In this document: positions 7,857 to 13,706 of the stretch, piece after piece | How positions within the stretch are numbered: position 1 is the first letter of the stretch | Layout: every line of letters begins with the position of its first letter | NCBI GenBank assembly: GCA_964561035.1 | Contig: CAZLNR010000004.1 | Coordinates: 1 to 50,811, forward strand | Direction of reading: 5' to 3' | DNA length: 50,811 bases | Source of the DNA: XYD2-FULL-39-9 sp964561035 | Lineage (GTDB): Bacteria > Patescibacteriota > Patescibacteriia > Magasanikbacterales > GWA2-37-8 | Translations under genes and position numbers: made by a program | The notes under the pieces: generated by a model | Databases searched by the model: none | Told to the model about the DNA's origin: nothing | What the model saw: the letters and a program-made list of their open reading frames with translations, nothing else

Positions 7857-8936
7857 ATGCAAACTTACATTCTCATTTTTACACTCATACTTGTTATCGG
7901 TTTAGCCGCGGCAATTATTTTAATTCTAAAAAAACAAAACAAAACACCAGACGATGCTCAACAGAACTTGTTTTTAATGCTGCAAAACCAAATTCAAGAT
8001 CTCAATCGTCTAGTAGAGCAAAAAATAAATGATACGCACCGGGTAATGAACGACACGCAAATCAATTTAAATAAAACTATCCAATCACAGTTTGGCCAAA
8101 GCATGAAAATCATTGGTGACGTTACGGAAAAGTTAACCAAACTTGATGAAACAAACCGGCAAGTCATCAGCTTTACCGATCAGCTGCAAAATTTGCAAGA
8201 CATCTTAAAAAATCCAAAGCAGCGCGGTATTTTGGGGGAATATTATTTAGAAACTCTGCTTAAAAACGTATTGGCTCCCGGCCAATACCAAATGCAGTAC
8301 GGTTTTGCTAACGGTGAAATTGTAGACGCGGCCGTATTTGTAAAAGATAAAATTATTCCCGTAGATTCAAAATTTAGCTTGGAAAATTATAACCGCATAA
8401 CCGAAACTTCCGATCCATCTGAAAAATTGCGTTTGGAAAAATTATTCATTAATGATTTAAAAATTCGCATTACCGAAACCGCTAAATATATTCGCCCCGA
8501 AGAAGGCACGATGGATTTTGCTTTCATGTTCATTCCGCATGAAGCTATCTACTATGATTTGCTTATCAATAAAATCGGCGCCTTAACCGAAGACTCAGAA
8601 AACCTAATTCAACGCGCCGCCGGCAAATACAAGGTTATCATAGTTTCACCAACTTCATTTTTGGCATATTTGCAGACCGTACTGCAAGGCCTCAAAGCAA
8701 TGCAGATTGAAGAAACCACCAAAGATATTATCAAGCGAGTCGGCGAGATCGGCAACCATCTTAAAAAGTACGAAGAATATCATCAAAAACTAGGAGCTTC
8801 CTTGGGCACCACCGTCAGCCATTTTAACAATTCCAGCAAAGAATTTAAGAAAATAGATAAAGATGTTGTGCGTATTACAGGCAATACGCTCGGTTTTGAG
8901 CAAAATCTGCTGGAAAAGCCCGATACCGAAGAATAA
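7857..8936 (+). CDS. rmuC: DNA recombination protein RmuC family
   Basis: About 359 residues. The N-terminal segment MQTYILIFTLILVIGLAAAIILIL is a membrane anchor, followed by a coiled coil (residues about 30-110). The conserved RmuC core (DUF195) follows, with KQRGILGEYYLETLLKNVL, VPVDSKFSLENY-like (IIPVDSKFSLENYNRI) and MFIPHEAIYY motifs. RmuC limits inversion of short inverted repeats and carries a PD-(D/E)XK nuclease-like core; the VDSKF segment is part of it. The start at 7857 is chosen because the frame upstream runs into tRNA-Arg. It stands alone between the tRNAs and rpsT. Confidence 0.9.
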   Translation: MQTYILIFTLILVIGLAAAIILILKKQNKTPDDAQQNLFLMLQNQIQDLNRLVEQKINDTHRVMNDTQINLNKTIQSQFGQSMKIIGDVTEKLTKLDETNRQVISFTDQLQNLQDILKNPKQRGILGEYYLETLLKNVLAPGQYQMQYGFANGEIVDAAVFVKDKIIPVDSKFSLENYNRITETSDPSEKLRLEKLFINDLKIRITETAKYIRPEEGTMDFAFMFIPHEAIYYDLLINKIGALTEDSENLIQRAAGKYKVIIVSPTSFLAYLQTVLQGLKAMQIEETTKDIIKRVGEIGNHLKKYEEYHQKLGASLGTTVSHFNNSSKEFKKIDKDVVRITGNTLGFEQNLLEKPDTEE

Positions 8937-8939
8937 CTC

Positions 8940-8968
8940 TTGACTTTTCCTGTAAAAGATAGTACTAT
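8940..8968 (+). promoter_or_regulatory. Promoter of rpsT
   Basis: TTGACT at 8940-8945, 17-bp spacer, TACTAT at 8963-8968, leaving a leader of about 65 nt before the rpsT ATG. Confidence 0.7.
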
Positions 8969-9039
8969 ATTGAGGTTAGAATTAATAAATTCAGCTCTCG
9001 TTTTTCTTAATTCTTTTTACAAAACAGCTCATAAACACT

Positions 9040-9279
9040 ATGCCTAATATTCAAAGCGCAAAAAAAGAACTGCGCAAAATGAAAAAACGCGCCGCCTTAA
9101 ACAAAGTTCGCCGCGACACATATAAAAACTTACTAAAAAAAGCAGCTACAGGCAAATCAGCTGATTTGGTAAAAGCTGCACAGCAGGCTCTTGATAAAGC
9201 TGCCAAAACCGGTGTTATCAAAAAAAATACTGCGGCACGCAAGCTCTCCCGCCTGATGAAAAAAGTCAACAAAAAATAA
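9040..9279 (+). CDS. rpsT: 30S ribosomal protein S20
   Basis: The 79-residue, strongly basic product (MPNIQSAKKELRKMKKRAALNK...) shows the S20 pattern: N-terminal SAxKxxR and the C-terminal GVIKKNTAARKLSRLMKKV helix, close to the family's usual 80-90 residues. It binds 16S rRNA early in 30S assembly. There is no Shine-Dalgarno before the ATG. Its stop is directly adjacent to that of holA on the opposite strand. rpsT next to holA is a common bacterial arrangement. Confidence 0.95.
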   Translation: MPNIQSAKKELRKMKKRAALNKVRRDTYKNLLKKAATGKSADLVKAAQQALDKAAKTGVIKKNTAARKLSRLMKKVNKK

Positions 9280-10248
9280 TCAGTTCGGCAAAGACCCTAC
9301 AAATACATCAATAAGCCAAGACTGGTCTGCAAGACCGGTCTTTGTTTTTATATCTATTTCCAGCAAACGATTATATATAGAAGCCAAAACGCTAAATGAA
9401 TATTTTTTTATAAATGGCAGGCTTTTTTTGGCCACAAACGGATGCAATGACAAAGATTGGGCAAGTTCGGCACTGGAAATATCGGCTTGCCGATTATACA
9501 AATCTCTCATAGAAATAAAAATTCTAAATTGGCGTAAGATCATGCTGAAAATATAACCTTCATCCTGACCAAGTTGACGCTGTTTTTCTAACAACAAAAA
9601 TGCCTGTTTTTTGTTTCCAGCCACAATCGCATCAACCATATTAAAGATATTATCATCAATTTTTTCTTCCAAAAATATTTGTGTATCAGCCAAAGAAATT
9701 TCTCGTCCACTGGCATACGCAACCAACTGATCTATAAGCGAATGCAGATACCACATATCAAAACCGGCATTATATTGCAGATACTGCGATGCGGGGGCGG
9801 CAATTTTTCCGCCGCGCGCTGCCACTTCGGTTTTTATCCACCCGCCCAGCGCCACACCAGTTAAAGCTGTAAATTCTTTTGCCCATTTTTCTGCGGCTAA
9901 CAGTTTATGTAATTGCTGTACAGCTTTTGTTTTTCCCAACGGCTGTCCTTGCCAAAAAATCACAATGTTTTTTTCAGGGACTTTGTGCTGCGATATGCCT
10001 TCAAGTAAAGACTCCAGCGTATCTGCGTGTTTATTAGTCAATATATTTTGTATAACCACCAATCGCTTTTCCGCCAAAAAGGGCGACGCAGTAATTTCTC
10101 TCCATAGCACGTCGGCTTTTTCGCCTACACCATCAATTACAACCACATTTAAACCTTGCGGGTCGCGCTCTTTTTTAAAACGCTCTATTTGCTGACCAAG
10201 GTATTGGCGGCTGGAAAAAGTATCTTCACCGTATATATAAATAATCAT
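9280..10248 (-). CDS. holA: DNA polymerase III subunit delta
   Basis: About 322 residues. The start MIIYIYGEDTFSSRQYL is the typical delta opening (IYLLYGEDxF). A RecQ-like/AAA-type core follows (LVVIQNIL, NIVIFWQ), then the C-terminal collar helices (GYIFSMILRQFRIFISMRDL; LLEIDIKTKTG). Delta opens the beta clamp within the clamp loader. The frame extends 29 codons upstream, but MIIYIYGED is the conserved start. It is convergent with rpsT with zero bases between the two stops. Confidence 0.9.
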   Translation of the reverse strand: MIIYIYGEDTFSSRQYLGQQIERFKKERDPQGLNVVVIDGVGEKADVLWREITASPFLAEKRLVVIQNILTNKHADTLESLLEGISQHKVPEKNIVIFWQGQPLGKTKAVQQLHKLLAAEKWAKEFTALTGVALGGWIKTEVAARGGKIAAPASQYLQYNAGFDMWYLHSLIDQLVAYASGREISLADTQIFLEEKIDDNIFNMVDAIVAGNKKQAFLLLEKQRQLGQDEGYIFSMILRQFRIFISMRDLYNRQADISSAELAQSLSLHPFVAKKSLPFIKKYSFSVLASIYNRLLEIDIKTKTGLADQSWLIDVFVGSLPN

Positions 10249-10321
10249 ACCGTAATAATTGCTTCGCTTAGACATACCAATTTTAATGCCAAACCATTTT
10301 TTTAGCAATGCCGGCTTAGGA

Positions 10322-10350
10322 TTGACAAAATACAAAAAATAGCTTATTTT
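10322..10350 (+). promoter_or_regulatory. Promoter of GC-rich unit B
   Basis: TTGACA at 10322-10327, 17-bp spacer, weak -10 TATTTT at 10345-10350. A leader hairpin TGTCCGCA/TGCGGGCA follows at 10371-10392. Confidence 0.6.
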
Positions 10351-10416
10351 ATGACTGGTTTATGATCAATTGTCCGCATATTTTTGCGGGCACAACTCGA
10401 TGGAGGAGCAGCACCG

Positions 10417-10668
10417 ATGACGCAAAAAGTAGATCCATTCGAATTACCCAAAGACCTCAACGCGGCCATCCACGTCGAGGTCGAGGTCGAGGTCGACCCG
10501 TCCGAACAGACCGACTCACCATCGCAGGCGGCGACCGGTACTTCGCCACCCCCTCCGGTGGACTCAGATCCGCTCGACACGGCTGGGGACGACCACCAGG
10601 CCATGACTGACCAACCACCTTCCAGGTACCCCTCTTACAACAACCGAGGGAAGTCCGGGGCGATCTAG
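10417..10668 (+). CDS. Small acidic, proline-rich protein (GC-rich unit B), function unknown
   Basis: An 83-residue product (MTQKVDPFELPKDLNAAIHV...) with a repeated VEVEVEVD tract, then a disordered acidic/proline region (GTSPPPPVDSDPLD). There is no signal peptide or membrane segment. A good Shine-Dalgarno (TGGAGGAG at 10401-10408) fixes the ATG at 10417; an in-frame ATG at 10384 without such a site is less likely. The codon composition is GC-rich, unlike the flanking holA and blaI. The ORF is embedded in a transcript with strong hairpins on both sides, so it could be a small regulatory protein or merely a reading frame inside a structured RNA. No homology recognised. Confidence 0.4.
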   Translation: MTQKVDPFELPKDLNAAIHVEVEVEVDPSEQTDSPSQAATGTSPPPPVDSDPLDTAGDDHQAMTDQPPSRYPSYNNRGKSGAI

Positions 10669-10669
10669 G

Positions 10670-10826
10670 CCAACCGCAAGAAACAAGCCATCACTTCGCC
10701 ACCGGCGAAGCACGGAAACTGTTTCTTGCTCCGCGACGGCACGATTTCGGTCGTGTCGTCGCACCCCACCCACGCAATCTACAATCAAATTCAAACACAT
10801 ATTACGCCATAAGGCGTTTTTTTATT
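10670..10826 (+). ncRNA. Highly structured 3' region of GC-rich unit B with terminator
   Basis: Stem 1: GCAAGAAACA (10676-10685) pairs perfectly with TGTTTCTTGC (10720-10729) and encloses CTTCGCC-ACC-GGCGAAG (10694-10710). Stem 2: a 12-bp stem (10733-10744 with 10751-10762, one G-U) around loop TTTCGG. The terminator ACGCC-ATAA-GGCGT plus a T-tract is at 10804-10823. Such stable stems in an AT-rich genome suggest a functional RNA, either a stand-alone product or an mRNA 3' end. No known RNA family recognised. Confidence 0.55.
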
Positions 10827-10842
10827 TTCCACATCTTTACCC

Positions 10843-10878
10843 TTGACAAAAATTCAAAACCGTGATAGAAATATCACG
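10843..10878 (+). promoter_or_regulatory. Promoter and operator-like palindrome of GC-rich unit C
   Basis: TTGACA at 10843-10848, 17-bp spacer, TAGAAA at 10866-10871. The -10 region lies inside a perfect dyad CGTGATA-GAAA-TATCACG (10861-10878), which looks like a repressor site overlapping the promoter. Confidence 0.6.
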
Positions 10879-11250
10879 TTCGTATAACCAGTGCATAAGG
10901 CTGGAAATGCCCAGTACAGCATCTGGTCTCGAACAGGAGAACACCTTGACGGGACACAATCACTTCAGCGTGAATTTCGGCAACACCGGCACCGACGACG
11001 GCGCGGTCCTGGCCTGACCTGACCCAGAACAACGGCCTGAGCAGGAAGCCCTCGCCACTGTGGCGACGCGGGTGACACCTGCTCAAAACCTCAAAGACTC
11101 CGATCGGCCACGCGCTCGCGCGGGTGACTGATCGGGCCTCAACCGCTTCGTGCCCGCCGACACTCTGTCTACAACAGATGGTCGGCGGCACAAGCAATCA
11201 AAATTTTCCAACCAACACAGACAGAAGCGCAATATTGCGTCTTTTTTTTA
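10879..11250 (+). ncRNA. Candidate structured non-coding RNA (GC-rich unit C)
   Basis: About 370 nt between a promoter and a terminator. Hairpins in order: TGAGCAGG/CCTGCTCA (11038-11085) enclosing TCGCCAC-T-GTGGCGA (11052-11066); CCGATC/GATCGG (11100-11135) enclosing CGCG-CT-CGCG; CCGAC...GTCGG (11151-11190, one bulged C) enclosing CTGT/ACAG; then the terminator. The only + strand ORF with a Shine-Dalgarno (AGGAG 10935-10939) is a 23-codon frame from a TTG at 10946 to 11017, so a leader peptide or dual-function RNA is possible. It is GC-rich against AT-rich neighbours. It does not match tmRNA, RNase P, SRP or 6S signatures that I know. Confidence 0.6.
11227..11249 (+). terminator. Intrinsic terminator of GC-rich unit C
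   Basis: The perfect palindrome CGCAATATTGCG (11228-11239) is followed by eight T residues. Confidence 0.85.
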
Positions 11251-11260
11251 TTCCATGATA

Positions 11261-11277
11261 TACTACACATCGTAGTA
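11261..11277. promoter_or_regulatory. BlaI-type operator in front of blaI (copy 2)
   Basis: TACTAC-ACATC-GTAGTA, 15 bp before the blaI ATG. BlaI/MecI repressors are known to bind dyads built on TACA/TGTA or TAC/GTA half-sites in their own promoter, so autoregulation is likely. Confidence 0.7.
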
Positions 11278-11292
11278 TTTTATTTCATTTAT

Positions 11293-11673
11293 ATGAAACA
11301 TATCACCACGTCGCTTGGCGCTTTAGAAGAAGAAATTATGGATATTATGTGGAAGGAAACCAGTGCTTCCGTGCGCACTGTTTTTGATATTCTCAAAAAA
11401 AAGCGAGATATTGCATACACAACTGTTATGACTATCATGTCGCGACTGCATGCCAAAGGCATTTTAAACCGCAAACCGCATGATAACGGATCATATGTAT
11501 ACACACCCGCTCAAAGCAAAGAAAAATTCTTGGAAAAAATTTCTGAAACCGTCATCAAAAACCTTATTAAAAATTGCGGCGAAGTAGCGGTAGCGCGTTT
11601 TATAGATATTGTGGAAGCAGGAAATTTTAAACAATCCACCGAATGGAGAAAGCGCCTGAAAAAAATAAAATAG
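11293..11673 (+). CDS. blaI: BlaI/MecI/CopY family transcriptional repressor
   Basis: 126 residues with the family's winged helix (LGALEEEIMDIMWKETSASVRTVFDIL, then IAYTTVMTIMSRLHAKGILNRKP) and a shorter C-terminal dimerisation helix. BlaI-type repressors are removed by cleavage after a partner M56 metalloprotease senses a signal, classically a beta-lactam. The partner gene follows after 1 bp. The operator in front of the gene also occurs before the thioredoxin-fold gene at 12830, so the regulon probably includes it. The substrate or signal in this organism is unknown; envelope stress is a reasonable inference. The gene symbol is a family assignment. Confidence 0.85.
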   Translation: MKHITTSLGALEEEIMDIMWKETSASVRTVFDILKKKRDIAYTTVMTIMSRLHAKGILNRKPHDNGSYVYTPAQSKEKFLEKISETVIKNLIKNCGEVAVARFIDIVEAGNFKQSTEWRKRLKKIK

Positions 11674-11674
11674 T

Positions 11675-12733
11675 ATGGCCCGACAACTGCGCAAACAATC
11701 AAACATTCTTTTTATACAAATACTTTTTCTCGGAACTTTTCTTATTGGCTTTGCCACAATCGGCGCCAGTCTGGTAGCACGCACCGCTGCAAACTCGCTT
11801 GGGCAGCTCATTTCCACTCAAGCTCAGCGCGCCTGTGGTTGCGCTATCAACATCTCACCTTGGTCATATATCTCGTTTTCAGGGTTGCTTCTCACACTTG
11901 CAACGACCGGCTTTGTCATATTGCTTATTGGTATAATCAAAACCGGCACAGCCTATATAAAAACCGCGCGCTTTATTAAAAAACATCGTGGTGGCATTGG
12001 CCCTATTTCACCAAAACTTGCCTTAGCTGCGCAACACTCAGTCACCTCTGACATGGTACAAGAAATAAAAAATAGCCAATCATTTGTATTCTGTTATGGT
12101 GTGTTTTCTCCGCGCATATACATATCATCTACAATTGTACATGCACTCACACCACGCGAGCTAAAAGCAGTATTGTTGCACGAAAAACATCATATTCAAA
12201 CCAGAGAGCCGGCACGATTTTTATTTCTCAAGCTTCTCACTGGTTTTTCTATAATTCCCGGCATTAAAAAACTAACCAGCACATACCTGTCTTTTGCCGA
12301 AATTGCTGCCGATGAATTGGCAACAGACAACTTTACTCAAAAAAGTTTTCTGGCTTCCGCTATGGATAAAATTTTAGAGCTGGAAGAAAAAAAGGCTATT
12401 CGCACCGAGCTTGCTTTGGCGTTTTTCAGCCAGATAACCGAGGAGCGAATCCAGGCTCTCTCCGACTCAAAATACCAGCCATCTTTTGCGCCTGAAATCA
12501 TTCGCGCCGGTTCTGGCATTGCTGGTTTTGCCATAATTTTGTTACTAATATTTTTTACTGCCAAAACACAACAAGCAAAGGCGCTCACCTTGCCAACCAC
12601 AGGCACCTGCTCCAACACCGCATATATACAACAATGTAAAATTGAACAAACCAAATGCATTATTAACAGCATATTTTCTGAAGAAAAAAATGCTTGCGGT
12701 AAATCTACGGCCCAACTTTTTTCTTCACGATAA
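11675..12733 (+). CDS. BlaR1/MecR1-like M56 family membrane metallopeptidase
   Basis: 352 residues. There are two N-terminal membrane segments (about residues 10-35 and 65-95), then the cytoplasmic zinc peptidase domain with HEKHH (HExxH) in AVLLHEKHHIQTREPARFL and a downstream SFAEIAADELA helix that supplies the third ligand (E in AEIAADE). Another membrane segment lies near 290-310, followed by a short tail with four cysteines (TGTCSN, QQCKIEQTKC, NACGKS). There is no long penicillin-binding sensor domain like that of BlaR1; the Cys-rich tail may be the external sensor. It is paired with blaI after one base, and the likely substrate is that repressor. Confidence 0.85.
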   Translation: MARQLRKQSNILFIQILFLGTFLIGFATIGASLVARTAANSLGQLISTQAQRACGCAINISPWSYISFSGLLLTLATTGFVILLIGIIKTGTAYIKTARFIKKHRGGIGPISPKLALAAQHSVTSDMVQEIKNSQSFVFCYGVFSPRIYISSTIVHALTPRELKAVLLHEKHHIQTREPARFLFLKLLTGFSIIPGIKKLTSTYLSFAEIAADELATDNFTQKSFLASAMDKILELEEKKAIRTELALAFFSQITEERIQALSDSKYQPSFAPEIIRAGSGIAGFAIILLLIFFTAKTQQAKALTLPTTGTCSNTAYIQQCKIEQTKCIINSIFSEEKNACGKSTAQLFSSR

Positions 12734-12777
12734 TTACAGCCGCTGTGGATAACACTGTTTACAGATATCAATTTAGC

Positions 12778-12794
12778 TACTACAATAAGTAGTA
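12778..12794. promoter_or_regulatory. BlaI-type operator upstream of the thioredoxin-fold gene (copy 3)
   Basis: TACTAC-AATAA-GTAGTA, 36 bp before the ATG at 12830. It is the same dyad and 5-bp spacer as at the blaI promoter, so the gene is probably in the BlaI regulon. Confidence 0.65.
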
Positions 12795-12829
12795 ACATTT
12801 ATACATATTTATTTTTAACTTACGCTTCT

Positions 12830-13660
12830 ATGCTAGAAAACTTGTCCGCAAAACAAGGATTCGTGTTCGGTATTGTAACCGGACTCGGCGCGTCAGCCAT
12901 CCTGGCTTGTGCTGTCATGCTGCCATCGGTGCTTGGTAAAGGAAATAACACTATTTCCCAAACTTATTCACCAAACCAACTCGCTGCTCAACAACAAGCA
13001 GTTGACACTGGCGCTCAACAACAAGTTCCTACAAACATTCCAAAAAGCGACAAACCAAAGGTAGAGTTATTCGTTATGTCAAACTGCCCATACGGCTTAC
13101 AAATGGAGAAAGCATATGTTCCTGCCTATGACCTGCTTAAAAACAAAGCCGACATGACCGTCAAATTTGTATCTTATATCATGCACGGCAAAGATGAATT
13201 AGACGAAAACACCAGACAATACTGCGCCCAAGAACAGGATCGTGATAAATACTACGCATACCTCAAATGCTATGCCAGCTCACAAGACTCTGCAGGCTGC
13301 ATGAAGTTATCAGGCTTAAACGAAAGCAAAATCAACAGCTGCGTTGATAAAACTAACAAAAAATTCGCTATCCTTGATAAATATAACGACCAAACTTCTT
13401 GGCTCAGCGGTCGTTACCCACTATATCCAATCCATGAAGATTTAAACAACAAGTATGGCGTACAAGGTTCTCCAACTCTTGTAATCAATGGCGTACAAGT
13501 TGAATCTGGACGTACTCCAGAAGCAGTAAAAAATACCATTTGCGCTGCGTTTAACAACCCGCCATCTGAATGCTCTCAAACGTTGGCCTTGGCTTCACCA
13601 CAACCAGGCTTTGGTACAGGCACTACCCAAGAAACAGTTGCAGCCGGTTGCGGAGGATAA
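12830..13660 (+). CDS. Membrane-anchored thioredoxin-fold protein (GILT/DsbA-like, CPYG motif)
   Basis: 276 residues: one N-terminal membrane anchor (residues about 10-35), a Gln/Thr-rich linker, then a thioredoxin-type domain from about residue 80 (KVELFVMSNCPYGLQMEKAYVPAY). The active-site position reads CPYG, so the second Cys of CxxC is missing. Conserved cysteines elsewhere (YCAQEQ, KCYASS, GCMKL, SCVDK) and the cis-Pro loop VQGSPTLVINGV are kept. The family includes GILT-like thiol reductases. With a single Cys it might act as an isomerase, a glutathione-type reductase or a binding protein. It ends in AAGCGG. A BlaI-type operator lies in front of it, and a terminator shared with polA follows. 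Confidence 0.7.
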   Translation: MLENLSAKQGFVFGIVTGLGASAILACAVMLPSVLGKGNNTISQTYSPNQLAAQQQAVDTGAQQQVPTNIPKSDKPKVELFVMSNCPYGLQMEKAYVPAYDLLKNKADMTVKFVSYIMHGKDELDENTRQYCAQEQDRDKYYAYLKCYASSQDSAGCMKLSGLNESKINSCVDKTNKKFAILDKYNDQTSWLSGRYPLYPIHEDLNNKYGVQGSPTLVINGVQVESGRTPEAVKNTICAAFNNPPSECSQTLALASPQPGFGTGTTQETVAAGCGG

Positions 13661-13670
13661 AAAATTAAAT

Positions 13671-13704
13671 AAAAAACAGCTTCTTAAAATCGAAGCTGTT
13701 TTTT
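13671..13704. terminator. Bidirectional terminator between the thioredoxin-fold gene and polA
   Basis: AAAACAGCTTC pairs with GAAGCTGTTTT, with A and T tracts on both sides; it serves the two convergent genes. Confidence 0.85.
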
Positions 13705-13706
13705 AT

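Noticed and set aside
10645..10665. GAGGGAAGTCCGGGGC in unit B resembles the conserved P4 segment of RNase P RNA
   Set aside because: The other universal RNase P segments (for example ACAGAA...CCGGCTTA near the 3' end) are missing, and the stretch is in frame in the small ORF; a chance match is more likely.
10874..11197. 107-codon minus-strand frame across unit C
   Set aside because: No promoter or ribosome site on that strand; the region has plus-strand promoter, stems and terminator.
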